DNA of 64,000 nucleotides, from assembly GCF_040954835.1 (NCBI RefSeq), contig NC_090711.1, positions 7,633,501 through 7,697,500 of the forward strand, in the 5' to 3' direction. The translations under genes were made by a program, and so were the position numbers. Positions 1 through 13,285 of the stretch are shown piece after piece. Under the pieces are notes generated by a model. It made no database searches and was not told the origin of the DNA. It worked only from the letters and a program-made list of their open reading frames with translations. The first letter of the stretch is position 1. Each line of letters begins with the position of its first letter. Origin of the DNA: Lepisosteus oculatus. Taxonomy: Eukaryota; Chordata; Actinopteri; Semionotiformes; Lepisosteidae.

Positions 1-990
1 CCCCTCCCGTCTCTCTCCTGCATAAGAGCAGCTGAAAATGTGGTAGAGATCAGACTATTAAATCCCTACAGCTGAGATCATACGACACGTTCATTCGCAG
101 GGTTTTTTTTTTGCAAGAGCGCACGGCGTGCACAACAGACATTGCGTGTGCGGTATAAAACATTGTAAAAACTGTACTTATAAATGCAAGAGCTATAGAG
201 ATTTGGCGTTAACGATACCCGAAGGTCCACGGCAGCATAAGTACTAAATCGATTTCTCCACTATTTGTTTCACTGTGAAACTGTCTGCATTTTAAAGAGG
301 AGACGAATCAGCATTTCGCATTTTAATTCCAGTAACACAATCGCGAAACGTTAGTAAAATAAAGTTTCTACAAACTGTTACTGTGTGTTTGCAAAATATG
401 CTTTCATGTACCAAATAAAAAATGCTTATTTGCGTAAAGTTTCACAAATATTTATTAAACTGTAACTAGATAACTCAACTTTGTTATAACTCCAATTGAA
501 CGAAGGTTAGTTATAATGGACTTCGACACAGGACAGCCAAACCAGTTTAAAAAAAAAAACTAACAAACAAGTTTGCAAAGCCATTTTCTAACCGGAAAAA
601 ATCGTTTATTAAAGTGGGTAGAAACAGTGACAAAATTCATTCTCCCTTCTCTTCCCAACTTCACGAAATCCTAACAAAATAAGATAATTCACCCAAACCC
701 TGCTTCTTAAGAAAAAAATACGTTTTTACAAACTCGGATTAACGTCCGCAGCAAAAAGACATAAACCAAGTAATTTAATTCTCGACCACCAAACTAAACG
801 AGCGTGCACAGCGCTGTGTTAATAATGGTTAAGTATTAAGAGTAAGGCTAGGAAGAACATCTAATTTAGCGAAAAAAATAGCGCAAGTCTTCACCGTCGT
901 CTGCGTGTTTGATTAGGCTAACTGCAGAAAAAACGCAAATAAAAACTGTTCGCCGCACAATATAAAACAAATTCATATACTCGAACTCAC

Positions 991-1190
991 CAGATCCAAC
1001 GTATTCCTGTAAGCACACCAGTTTCTTTATTTCCACTACTAACTCTCCGCCATCTTCAGCACAGTGTTTGTTTAAATGGGAAACACTCCCCAAGCGCAAG
1101 AAACGAGCTAGTACTATGATGTAAAGATTTCTGGGTAGAGTAGTTCCTCACTGCCCACTTTCTGCTCGCAGATTCAAGGAGGTCCTTCCG
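991..1190 (-). other. Probable non-coding first exon of a gene extending off the left edge
   Basis: Read on the minus strand, a GC-richer stretch ends at position 991 in a strong splice donor (GGATCTG then GTGAGT). Just upstream lies a ZNF143-type promoter box, so this looks like a first exon. Its 5' limit is only a guess (about 1100-1190). The only good ATG context (AAGATGGCGGAG) opens a four-codon ORF (Met-Ala-Glu-Ser-stop), so the exon is probably 5' UTR. Another frame is open across the exon (it includes EDGGELVVEIKKLVCLQEYV) but has no ATG after its upstream stop. The rest of the gene lies beyond position 1 and I cannot name it. Confidence 0.55.
1045..1056 (-). promoter_or_regulatory. 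YY1-like downstream promoter element
   Basis: On the minus strand the bases read AAGATGGCGGAG, close to the YY1 core AAGATGGCGGC that is typically found just downstream of TATA-less start sites. It lies inside the inferred first exon, about 140 bp downstream of the ZNF143 box. Because the reading frame closes after four codons, the ATG here is better explained as part of a YY1 site than as a start codon. Confidence 0.55.
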
Positions 1191-1194
1191 TTGG

Positions 1195-1213
1195 ACTACA
1201 AGTCCCAGAATGC
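1195..1213 (+). promoter_or_regulatory. ZNF143/THAP11 (SBS) promoter box
   Basis: The 19-mer ACTACAAGTCCCAGAATGC matches the vertebrate Staf/ZNF143 consensus (ACTACAATTCCCAGAATGC) at 18 of 19 positions and is followed by GCG. Such sites sit within about 100 bp of start sites of housekeeping genes, often bidirectional ones. It lies just upstream of the minus-strand exon ending at 991, which supports a promoter here. I saw no matching plus-strand first exon. Confidence 0.85.
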
Positions 1214-2845
1214 CGCGACAGCGCTAGGACTCTTGTGGCGATGGTTAGCAGTAACAATGTAACAGGAAAATGCTACTGCATTTTATTTTTAGCTAACCTG
1301 AGGAACACCCCCGAAATTTAAATACGAACCAACAGCTTACATATTTGTTCAGAATTGCTTTGGTCTTCATTTCCTAACTTGTAAGGTTGAAAGTTAAATT
1401 GAGTACGGGCAAAAAAGTTTAAAACAATCGGTACGCGTTTCAATTATGTAATTTTCAGCCTCACCTTTAATAATTAATGCTGAAGATTCGTTTAGCAGTC
1501 TATTACGCGAAACGTTGTTTTAATTTGTGTGGTGCTGTCTAGCAAAGAAGATACGATACTCAGATTCAACTGATTTAGGGCTGTGTCCCCGTCACTGCAC
1601 AACCTGTAATTTAGCGAAGGTGACGTTATTCTCTGTATTTCAGTTAACCTTGGATTAACATGGCTTGTTTCAAAGCTGTATGTCCAGAACAAGGCAGAAT
1701 TAAAATCGTTTACACCTTTTGTGTGTCAATAAATCATGCGGCTATCGGGTGAAGTCCTAGAATTGTAATGTTAACCCGAGAGATTGCAAAATGGTACCAA
1801 AAAATCATTATGGCTCATTTTGGGATGTTGCAGGAGGACGCGACACCAGTCGCAATATATCTCAATATTAAAAACTATAGATTCGACTATATATATATAC
1901 AAATTATTATATAAACGTAATCAAGCTTGTACATAAAATAAAACCATCGCTTCTCGATTGGAAAAAAACTGTGACATAAACGATTAATAACTTGCAGGCA
2001 AATTCGAAAATTCTTCGCACCACAATGTGTCTACGACGGTTTGAAAGCAAACAGCCTTTACGAACTTCTTTAAGATAAGATCACTTTATTGGCCATATAC
2101 AATTTATTGTATTAGGAGTTCGTCTTTTTTTTAACCGTAATGCACTTTTCTGTTTTATTGTTGGCAGTTTTTGCATTTCACAAATAAACACTCCTTATTT
2201 TTTCCGCCTGGTACGTTTGTTTATTCACTGGGTTACATTTTGATACAAGTTGACTTGTTTTTAAACAAACTAGCTGAAAGATACAGCAGCAGTACTCCAC
2301 TTACAGAACCCAAAGACCCCAATCAGCAGTGCAGTGCCCTTTCGCGTTTTCATACGGAGCAAGTCTTAAGCCGAAAGAACAACACGTTTTATTTTTGACT
2401 GAGTATACTTATCATACATTGTGGAATTTTGTACTTGCAAGTCATCGCTATTTATTAATATTCTGCTACATCTCTTATTTTTAATATGCAGCTACCCTGA
2501 TTATTATTGGTGTTGGCAACTGATCTTCAAGCAAAAGTTCATCATGTTCGAAGCAGAAAAGGCCACAAAACATTCTGAAATCTGGAAACATATTTTATTC
2601 TAAGGAGAAAAGTTGAAACGCAATGTATTAAATTTACATGACATGTTATCTTATGTATGAACTCCATATGCATGTTCCATATGGGAGTGCTGGCTGAGAT
2701 AGTTAGTGGCAACGTTTTGTGCTTCTCTCCCAAAGCCTATCACACTGTAGGCACCTGTCTGCTCTCCAAGAGGATCTGTAGTAGATAGCACCAAACTGGT
2801 CTCCATGGTGATCTCCAGCTAACCAGTGTAGGATTTCTCCTGTTC

Positions 2846-2921
2846 TAGAGAGAGGGAGACAGTGAGGAGGAAGGAGGGAGTGGAGAGGGGGAAGGGGGGG
2901 GGGGAGTGGTTAGAGGGGAGA
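2846..2921 (+). repeat. Polypurine tract with an 11-G run
   Basis: About 75 bases of almost pure A/G, including 11 consecutive G at 2894-2904 and several shorter G runs. It is a low-complexity tract able in principle to form triplex or G-quadruplex structures. It sits in intergenic DNA with no adjacent gene start. Confidence 0.85.
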
Positions 2922-4394
2922 TAACAACAGAAAACAACAGTTTATAATTAGCTTGTAACAGAGCCTTATTCTGAATAAATAGGACAAATATAACAAATAG
3001 GACTGGATCAATTCCTGAAGTAATCCAAATGTGCAGTCGTTTATTTCAGAGCAATCTACAGACTGCAGTGCATTTCTGGGAGAAATAAAGATAACTGTCT
3101 ACAAGATACTGAGAAGCCTAGATGCTGAAAAAGGTGGCTCAACAGCACTATAATGATATTGAGACCCTTGGAGTTCATTGCTCACATAGTAGTGTTGCTG
3201 CAACAGCACAGGGAGACTAGCAGCGCATACATTGACATGCCCTTTATTGTTTTATTGCTTAATAAGACTCATATGTAAAGAGGTAAGACAGGATTTAGTT
3301 ACTCAGTTTTCAGTGTAAAGCTATCCACACCAAAGTGAGGAAATAAAAGTGGAAAGTGTAAAATCAATATCACACCTATAACCTCTTTAATTTCTATGAA
3401 ACCATAGCCTGTACACATCGAAAGCCTTTTTTAATATATATGTCTATGATTTTGCTCTTCTAGGTGACTCGTTTCCGTCTTGCAGGGCTAGAAAGAAAAG
3501 GCACAGCACAGTCCCCCCTTCCCCCACGGCCCAGTGAAAACCTGCCCCTCTCTGTCCATCGCTATGAGCCGCCTGCCTTTGTCCTTTCAAACTGAAGAAG
3601 TACAGCAATAACCCCCACTCCTCTAATCTGAAAGGAGATAACACTACCTGCAGAAAAAGCTGCTACCCTCCTGCCCTTCCCCCTAGTGAAAGAACAAACT
3701 CCATCCCCCATCACATTTGGAGTCAACCAAGATCTGTTTACTGACTCCTTAGCCACCTGAGTTAGGCTCCAATTACCAGGCACCTGGTACTGCCCTCATG
3801 TTCTGCAGCCTATGGTAGCTGAAAATCTCAGGGTCATCTGCAGAGTCATTAATTGTTGTACTCATTAACATAAAACCAAATATATTGCATGGGTCATTTT
3901 TTAGAATTGGACAAAGGTTTAAATATTAATGTTCAAATGACTGAAATGATACTGCTTTTAGCATAATCAAGAAATTAATATCTTTACTGAATAAAACCCA
4001 ATATATATTCATGCTAATTTAAAGAAAAGGATAGTTTAATCATTCATTTTTCATGCAATATTCATGGATCAATAAAATGACCTTTATATTTTTATATTTC
4101 TGTTCCATTTTATACAAAATATCATATATTTTAGATAATTAGTGGTGAAAGTGTGCAGCAGTTAAAGATTTCCTTGAATTTTATTTACTGTTCTATGTCT
4201 TTGGATAATAAACATAATAACAAGGGAAAAGGGTCCAATTTAAGACCAACACACTAATATTTATTTTCGTATTACTCCCTGCCCTCTTCAAAAAATAGTA
4301 CATACTTCTCCACCCCTCAACAAAAAAGTGCCGGTTTTAAAGAAAACCAGACAGTGCAAGTGCAGTTTGCATGTTCCCTGTGTGTTCACATGGG

Positions 4395-4640
4395 TTTCTC
4401 AAATGCTCTGGTATCTTCCTGCAGTCCAAAGGCATGCTGTCCAGGTTAACTGGCATTCCTTAACTTGTCCCTGGTGTGTTTGTATGAGAAACAGTGTATC
4501 TACACCCTGGAGTGGACTGGCAGTGTCCAGGGTGTAATTAATCAACTCCTTGTATTTATACAGTGTTAGTTCTCTTCTTGCACTCTGCGCCTGCTGGGTC
4601 AGGTTCAGCCTCACCCCAGCCATCAGCCATCTAACGATCA
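4395..4640 (+). repeat. L2/SINE-tail-like interspersed repeat fragment
   Basis: The order of short motifs (CCTGCAGTCCAAAGGCATGC, then a GGTTAACTGG stretch, then TGGACTGGCAGTGTCCAGGG, then a segment ending in CACCCCAGCC) follows the 3' part of fish L2-type LINEs and the SINEs that share their tail. The copy is diverged and interrupted. A related tail is present at about 20140-20437 and, inverted, at about 45990-46100. Confidence 0.6.
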
Positions 4641-6334
4641 AGACATTACAGAAATGGACGAGTGGTGAGTTTATTTTCTGTGTAGATTTATTTTTATTTC
4701 ACCTGACCAGGAAGACATTTCACATTCTTACACAGCACCCGAACACTGGAGACTTCCTTTCACAAAAATAATTAAATATATAGATAGAGAAGTCACACCA
4801 ATAAGAGTGATTTCCTATTTGTATATAAAGGTGAATGCGAACTGTCAACAGATGGGAATGAGAGGGAAAAAGCTGCTTAACATTCAAAACAGGTGTAAAA
4901 TAAAAAAGGGAGAAAATGGATGCCAGTAGGTGAATGAAGCATCAGCGATCACAAGGAGAGGAACTGGAAAATCACCACAGGTCTCAGCCTTGTCCCTCAG
5001 CTTTCAGCATTGTGTCTTGTTGAATCTACACCTTGGAATAATCACATTGGTATTGATCATGGTACTGTATATCCATCCATTATTTAGGACCCAGGGCCAC
5101 AGTGCTGCAAGACAGCAATCCTAATTACTGCACCACCATGCTGACCCTATTTACCGTCATGTGAAATTTTAAGAAATACACTGAAGCAGTTGGTGTTGAT
5201 TTTTAAAATACACAACTCCCCTTGATACTCGATAATCTTCATTTTAACCAAACTCCCGACCCCTTAACGGCAAACTAAAATATTCACAAAAGAGAGAGGC
5301 CTTGTAAAACCATTCTTTACTTCGACATCTATGGACCTGTCACCGACTTAAAACTTGGGCTGTTTAAACAGGAAGATTTATATTCTGACATTAAAGAAAA
5401 ATACCTGCAGAGTCTGGTTCTGAAATGCTGGGGAACAGTGTTCAATAACATGTAGTTCCACACTGAGAAAGTGTTGGTTGCTTACAAGAGGAGGCCACAA
5501 GGCCCATTTTTCAGGGTAGTGGCTTATTTGTATCCTTCAGTTAAAGAGATAAGCCGATTGAGAACGAGTTTTAATTTGCAACAACAACTTATAAAGTACC
5601 TTTTACACAGCTGGGCATTTACAGGAGTCGTTTGAATAAAGTATCTCAGAATATCTCAGAGGCACAACAGCAGAAGGAACTCTTCCAGGATTTGAGCTTA
5701 AAACCTGTAATTTTATCCCGTTGTTCATTGGTAGAAGGGTATATTTCAGCTGGACTTGCTGTAAATATACAGGGATTAAAGAAACATTTAAAATCTAAAA
5801 GAAATGTCTTATACAATACTTCTATACATGTTTCAAATGTATGAAATTGATTTTTTTTTTCAGTGGGATCCCCTTCTGAATTGCTGAATCAAACACTTGT
5901 GATTGTGGTTATGGTCTTAAACCAATGAGTGTCAGAAATAACCCACCAGTCAAGCTGAATTTCCAGCTTGCAGAGCTGATCCTTTGTTACAGACTGCATT
6001 GACCATTAGGCAAAGGATATTAGCCCTGATCATTTCAGAGCTCCATGTGAATGTGATTTAATGATCCCTGCAGGGCAACTGCAACTGGGTATGCTGGAGG
6101 TCTTTCCCAAACTCAGAATGTAAAGTTACACTGCAGTATCATAGTAGTATAGGAATGGAACCAAGAGGTACAGTATCTCAGGAAAATTCAATCTCATCCA
6201 GTTCTTGCCTCAGCTGCCTTTCCTGAAAATATGTAAATAAAAAATATTACAATTTAAATAAGCACTTTCTATTTGCAGCACTTTCATATTTATGATGATT
6301 AAAAACAATTTTCTGACTTTTAAACATTTATTAT

Positions 6335-6540
6335 TATTATTAATTTTTTTATTTATTTTGGCTGGTTATTTTATCCAAAGCAACTTGTTTTTGTATTCTT
6401 TTTTATAGATGGGCATTTTACCAGAGGAATCTGAGTGAAGTTCTTTATTCAAGAGTACAACAGTATTTTTCTACCTAGGATTTGAACCTACAGCCTTTCA
6501 GATAAGTCTCCTGCACTAGCTACAACTACACTTTATTGCC
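6335..6540 (-). repeat. Degenerate tRNA-related SINE-like repeat
   Basis: The plus strand begins with an ATT-rich run and TTATCCAAAGCAACTTG, a motif common in fish repeats. It ends near GGATTTGAACC, which on the minus strand reads GGTTCAAATCC, a good RNA polymerase III B box. This suggests an old tRNA-headed SINE in minus orientation. No functional tRNA cloverleaf is seen. Confidence 0.5.
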
Positions 6541-9500
6541 ATTATATACTCCATCCTTTAAAAACATTAAAGAATATTCCATTAAACTAATATATCCTTT
6601 CAAGGCAGTGGAAATGGCCTAGCATATGGTTTGTCCCATGATTCCCGTGGACTGTTAAGTAGTAGAATACCAGGCCTTTTCCTCATGGTACTGTTCTGTG
6701 GTAAAAAGGGCTGATGTAGATGCATGATTGCTGGTGAATGTGCATCTACTGCAATATCTGAAGGCAACAGTGTCAGTTCAGACAGCTTCAGGGGTTTGCA
6801 AGCAGTGGTTGAAGGATAAAAACAACATCAACAGGAAGCACAATTCAGACTGCAAGAAGCTACTGAATAGCAACCCACATTTTGTGCAGAGTTATATCAG
6901 CTGCTGCAGGCAGTGCTGTATCTCCATGGACATCTGTGAACATTTAAAATAATTGATTCTGTTGTGTGTTTCACCTGTAATTTTCACTGGAGGTGGCCCA
7001 ACAGTAATTTAGGGATACTCTATAATTTTTTGGCTGGGATAAATTAATATACTGTTAATTTAATTAAGAAAGCAAACGTTAGGAAAATCACTTTAAGGTA
7101 ATGTAGCTACTGTAGATGTGTTTGGTCAAAGTTTGATCATGAAGGCATTTTAAAGCTAATGGTTTAAAAAACAAATATTATCGGTTGATGGCCTTCTTGG
7201 TAAGCCAGTCCGTGAAATCTGCTATGAAAATGAGATTTATAGAGGACATTTTGATTTTTGATGCAAAATTTCTGGCAGTTACGTACTGCCTGGAACAGTC
7301 AGAAGAAGTGAGGGCAGCTGCGATACTAAAATATAGTTCAATATAAGGGGTGGAAAGGCGAAAGAGAAAGTTCCAGGAGACTGAATAGTGTACTGTAAGA
7401 GCAAGATAATACTTGTGACTATTTCTTGTCAGGACTAATATCGCAATAACTTGGAAACCTGGGAAATTGTCATTGTACTGCTTATACCCTAGAATTTGAC
7501 TCTCATTAATCCACTGGTGTACAATAGCTCATAAGACACAACACAAGGTACGTGCAAGGACTAAGAAATCTTCTCCTGTATGTAACAGCCCATTCCACTA
7601 GCTGCAGTCAGACAACTGAAGTATACTGAAGCATGTTTTTGCATTTTTACATATTGCCTCATACATCCTGGGCTCTACAGATTTTAAACTGTTTTAAATA
7701 AACATTTACTGCCTTATAATATGAATATATAAAGTACTGTTTAAAAGTTTGGCATTACCATTTTTTTAATTTGGAGGCAGAATAATTTTCCTATTTGTCC
7801 TCATTGTTCTTGCCGGTAAGACCCCTTTTAACTTTCTCAGTTCACTCTAGTTTCTCTGTCCTTTGTCCTTTTGGTGAGTAAAATCTTCAACAAGTCCTTA
7901 GTCACTGGAGATGCAAACCCTGTCTCAAAAAGCCGCTACATGCACAGTGCCAAAAATGTAATTAGGTATTCTGTGGGATTATAGGCCTATTTCAAATGAA
8001 CCTTTTCTTAGCTAGGATTGATTTTTCTTGGACAAAACTTTGGAACATGTTATGTCACACAAATTGAACTGTCCTCAAAAGACAGATGAGGAATTTGGAC
8101 CATTTCTGTCTGACTTTACAGTACAGTACTGAAAGAGCTCTTGTCAAATTCACAAGTGACATTCAAATGGTCACTAATTAAGGGTTTTGGTACTCCTGGA
8201 CCTTATTGTTGTCTTTGATTTATCTAAACACATTTCCTTTCTTCTTTTAATTACTAAATCGAAACGACTATTAAATACTGTAGGAAAAACCCCTAAACAA
8301 CTATCCTATGCAAGAAACAGAGGGTACGAGGTACACATACAGAGTGGTTCCAGGGCCAGAGCTCTCACAAACAGAGATGATTTCCAGACACCAAGTAACA
8401 AAAGAAGTATGTAGTTGGTAGGTAGACTGAAACTGGAGCACCTGGAGAATGCTATTAGAACACAGAGCAAACTTGCCAACTGCACACAGATGGCACCCTT
8501 GTTCCAGAATCAAACAAAATAAATCAGCTGATTACTGAGCCTTCACTCCCTGGCATACTTGCTAAGCTTCAATACCCAGAATTTACTCTTCAATGTAAAA
8601 CTGAGTTATGTAATGAGACGGTTAATTTCTCATTTATTTTAGGCGATGGTATTTGGACAGGGTTTTCCTTTCTAGAAATGTGTGATTTCTTAAAAAAACA
8701 CCAAGAGGTATTTGTCTAACATAGGAAACAATACGTGACCGCTCTTTTTTTTAAATGGTTCCTAGATTTAAATGTGTGTGTTGAATTTAATTCCACAACT
8801 GGCAATCTGAGCCCTAGAAACAATCCCACCAAATTAAAGCAACACATGGGGCTTAGACAATTATCTGGTCTATGCAAAGAGCTGTGCTCTGTGGAGCGCT
8901 GGAATTTGGTCCACGTACCAATGGAAATATCCCAAGACCTGAGAGACAATGCAGGCCCTCACCAGAGTACCACCAGTGTCCACCAGAGTGTAGACCCCAA
9001 GATGCATTTCTGCACTGCAAAACGTGTGGAGAGGAAAAATGTGATTATAGATCATAATTAAAATATCATGTCTTACTGAAGGAATAAGTCAAGAATTTAT
9101 TGCCTCTTTTAAAGTAAAATGTCAATAGAAATTTGCAGTTCAACTGCAGCTCAGTGAACTACAGTACATATGCCCATATGCACTGACTATATACAACATA
9201 AGTAGAAACGGGGATTCATTAATCAAAACAATGTATTGGGCAGGATGGCCTGATGGACCAGTTTATTACTTTGATGGATTACACAAAGTTAAAATAACAT
9301 TTAACTGAAGACATTGGGATTTTCTAAATTTCTTGATTCCTGAACATGTGACTGCACTCCACACTGGGTAAATAATTATGACCGTTGACTTTATGACCTC
9401 CATATCGCTTCTCACTATATATCATAGTGCTTGATGGAAGTCAGGTCTATAACATGCCTGACGCTAGAGTATACAAAAAACATCTGGACACATGTGGCAC

Positions 9501-11515
9501 TGTATTCACAGTGCCAGACAGTTTTCAGGCACTGAGGTACACTGGCTACACTATACTGCCACTTTAAGTGAATTCTGGTAAAAATCACACACAAACATTT
9601 CCTCCCTTCACTCCACCCGCCTTACTGTCAGCTTCTCTGGACTTTACCCAGCAGGCCCACACACATAACTGAGGGACTGCATTCTGGCTGCACATTGGTC
9701 ACTGGCATACAGGGCCGAATACTTCCCTGGCTATATACAGGAGTCTCAGGCTAGACATGGGAACGAGAGACATGGAGGATGGGAAAGGAAAAAAAAACAT
9801 TTGCTCTCTGTGGCGGTGTCCTGCTGGACACAGTTGTGCCACACATGAATAAAAATGAGCTGGCTGCAAGGCAGCACTTCCACTTACAGATGGACGGGCA
9901 CAAACAAGATGATGACGGGCTAAGAACGCTGCCTGCCAAACACAGACAACCTGCAGCACAGACAGGCAAAGTGTTTGAGTCCCATGTGCAGGACAACAGA
10001 GGCAAGGCATGGCTGATAGATGCTTGTATACACGTATGTATAATGAAGAAATAAATAACAGATTGATATCAGACACACAGAGCAGTGTACTGTTTAGGTG
10101 GCTTTAAAAAAATAAAAAGCTTGTGTTCACTTCCACAACTCTTATGGAAAATACAATCACTCTGTGTCCAGAGGCAAAGCACAAAAACACCACATGACTC
10201 TAATAGGACCTTTAAATATTAATCGGTGCTATTGTCTGAGTGGAACTTGGAAAGACTACATTTTATTGCAAGGAGTTATCCTGGCACAAAGCACAGAGTG
10301 GCTGGTCCATTTGAAAGACAGTGTTGGAATACACAGTTATAGTTTAAAGAGGTATATTTTGAGATATACCAGCAATAAACAATGCTTTTTGGTGAATAGG
10401 TCCATATTGTATCATTCACATTTTTACTCATAATAGTCAAGTGCGCTTATCAGTATTATAGTACTGTGTAATAATACTGGTTGGGGTTCTACCCTTTTAA
10501 ATAGAAGAATGTACTATTACTATGACACTATTACAAAATATCCTTCAGTAAAGAAATTTACCTTGATTATTCCAATAAAATTCCTAGCTGTATAAATGGG
10601 TGCAAATGTAAATTACTTTGGATAAAATTCATTAACCAAATAAAAATGTTACTTGCAAACTACCATTCTTGCACTGTTCCAGGGCTACAGCAGACAATTC
10701 AACTTCACTTGACAATCTGACTGAATAACTGCCTAGGTTGTGGCAAAGCACATATTGGACATTATGAAAATCATTTAGCCTTAAAATAGGTGGCTATTCA
10801 AAATTTATCATTACATTTTTGGAGCCAGACAATAACATTAAATTTACAATGAACAGATACGAGAAAAAGAAAACATTGCCAAGGTGTTTCATTCATGGTA
10901 GGATACATTTTCTTTAAAGATTATTTGTATGAAAGTGTTTTAGGCATTTTAAATTGATGATTGATAATAAACTCTGGGTTACTCGCATGACCTTCCTGTC
11001 AGCATGACCATGATAGATCGGCCGCAGGAGTGATCAAGTTTTCACTGACAGCACCACAAGCTCACAGGTGCTGGGCAAGCCACAGTGGTCACTGATGAAT
11101 GTTGGGGATACCTTAGCCAACTGAATGCCCATCCAAACCTAGTAGCAGTGACTGAAGATATAGACCATACTCAGGCTGGAAATGTCTGGACTGTAAGGCA
11201 GGCACTTGGTGTCATTGAAGAGATATGTTTTGTACTTTTATGGCAATTAAGTCTGTGGATTTCAAAATTCAGTACATAATAAAGGCATAATGCCATAAAG
11301 TGCATTATGTCTGGAAATCATACTGCTGGGAATGTAGAATTTTACCAAAATGTCAATATTTCTTCTGATTGTTGTCTTTGACCCTGACCTGTATTGCTTT
11401 TACAGCTCAATTGTAGGTTCAGAAAGGTTTAAATCATAAAAGTCTGACCTTTTTCCTAAGAGCTTTTAAGAGCACTGGACTGGAATGTTTGGATGAGGAA
11501 CAGGGTGCTTGATGG

Positions 11516-11550
11516 GTGACCACCAGTGTGACCACCAGGGTGACCACCAG
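11516..11550 (+). repeat. Short 12-bp tandem repeat
   Basis: Three near-identical 12-base units built on GTGACCACCAG, with only the last base of the unit varying. It is a minor low-complexity feature in intergenic DNA. Confidence 0.8.
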
Positions 11551-13279
11551 CAGCAGTAGTCCATAGAGATTGAGTTACTCCAGTCACTGTTTGATTCTGG
11601 TTCTGCTAATTGTTCACTCTTAGTCAGGGGTATGAAATTATGTCTTATCAAATACAGAATTCCAAATGAGCTACATTAAATAAGAAAGACGTCATTTTTA
11701 AATGAACCTCATTTATATGGAAATTAAACATAATCCGCATAATTTAGAGCCAGATTTAATCTTGTTGAATAAAAAAAAAGTCAACTAGGATACAGGCTCC
11801 ATTCTTATTAGGTTCCAGGTTGCATTGAGTTTTACAACTGCAGATTTCTATTAGAAAAAAAAGACACAATGGGTGAAAGAAGCCTTACTACACGATTTCC
11901 TCAAGAGCAAAGAGAGACACAGTGGCCAGCGGATAACAGCTTTCATAAAGAGAAAGGATGTAGGGACAAAACTACCTAATGATGTCATTTCAGGAAATTT
12001 AGTAGGATCTTCAAGAAACTACTTCTTTGTTAAATAAACTGCTAGGAATGAAGTTAACAAGATGGACAGAATGCCTTCTTTTCTGTTAGAACCTTTCTTA
12101 CATGCTCTAGATTTGTACGTGTTATGTGAAACAGAATGTCAAAATCTGAAAAAAAAATCAGATTTTTATTTGGATTTGTAGTCAGTTCCCATTACAAGAG
12201 GGATATTTCAATATAGAGAACAGCCTAGCATGTGCAACAGCTGTTAGTTTTTGTTTCAAAAGACAAAATCTCATTGCATGTCTTATGAGAACAGAAATTG
12301 CAAATTTGGTGGTGAAGGTGAATGGTAGCATCGTGTGTTTTTGCTAAGCATTTGTTTAACAAATACGATGAAAGGACTGCAGTCTCCTTTCGTTCTTGGA
12401 CGGGCATTTCTATATAAGAAGCTACTGGCAGCCTTGGGTATGTGTGGTGATTTATTAATGCAGCAGAACATTTACAACAGCTGTCTTTTCTTTCCTGCAA
12501 AGCTGTCAATAGACCAGCAAAAAGCACAAGGCCTCCCCCTAGTGACAAGGGAAAGCAGCACAACAGACACCTGACAGACAAGTTCAGAGAGATCTGTGCT
12601 TTACTGTTTCTCTTGTATTCAAAAATTAATTTACAGGAAGGTGCAGTTATTTTTTTTTCTTTCAGCACACATTTATAATGCCTACGTTAGAAAAAAATGC
12701 ATTACTTTATCAGAAAAAACAAGCTAGAGGTGCTGATAATGATCGAAATAAAGTCATGGGCCCAGCTTCTTCTCAGGGACAGGCTCGCTACAAGCATCCT
12801 TCTGCCCTTTGCTCAAATGAGACATTCTCAGTTTGAAGCCTCACAAATATCACTATCTCTCCACAGCCCTTTATGTGTAAAGTACCTACAGTAGGTAAAG
12901 ACGAAACCTGCAGGTTGATGGCACCTTGTTCCTGCCTCTTGTCCTTGCTTGTCTTTTCTGCAGCAACGTCCTTCATGACCTCTGGTGTGTGTGTCTACCC
13001 TGCAGTAACCACGCTACAGATAATGCAAAATTGTGCCTTTTTTGTCTTAGTTTAGATACTTTTTCACAGACTCATTTTTAGAAATTACTCATTAAGCTGT
13101 TTTCCAGCTTTAACTTCTCAGATCAAACCAAGCTTTCGATCCTGATGGTGCTGCATCCAACCTTGGCCATTCTTAACAATCGACTGGACAGGGGACTTGG
13201 TAAAGCTGTGATCTGTAAGCACTTGTTAAACATTTAATTAAACAACTGCAAGGACTTCCTTTTGGTTGATCAACAAAGG

Positions 13280-13285
13280 TTTATT
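13280..13285 (-). terminator. Candidate distal polyadenylation signal (AATAAA)
   Basis: A canonical AATAAA on the minus strand, followed by CTTTGTTGATC, at the end of an AT-rich stretch typical of a 3' UTR. It is the most distal good signal found for the TRAM-family gene before the sequence changes character. Proximal alternatives exist. Confidence 0.5.

Larger units (their letters stand above)
1250..13260. other. Intergenic region, no supportable gene
   Basis: About 12 kb between the left promoter and the inferred 3' end of the TRAM-family gene. It is AT-rich, all ORFs are short and none resembles a known family. It contains a polypurine/poly-G tract (2846-2921), an L2-like repeat fragment (about 4395-4640), a degenerate tRNA-related repeat (about 6335-6540) and a 12-bp tandem repeat (11516-11550). 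A somewhat GC-richer block at about 10980-11200 may be another old repeat. Nothing else was recognised. Confidence 0.7.

Noticed and set aside
8735-9061. 108-codon plus-strand ORF in the left intergenic region
   Set aside because: No family resemblance, overlapped by several other open frames on both strands, no evidence of exon structure.
9699-10076. 125-codon minus-strand Cys-rich ORF
   Set aside because: The Cys spacing matches no zinc finger or secreted-peptide family I know, and a second overlapping frame is equally open.
12225-12668. 147-codon minus-strand ORF
   Set aside because: Composition is random-like, there is no domain or family similarity, and no splice or promoter context.
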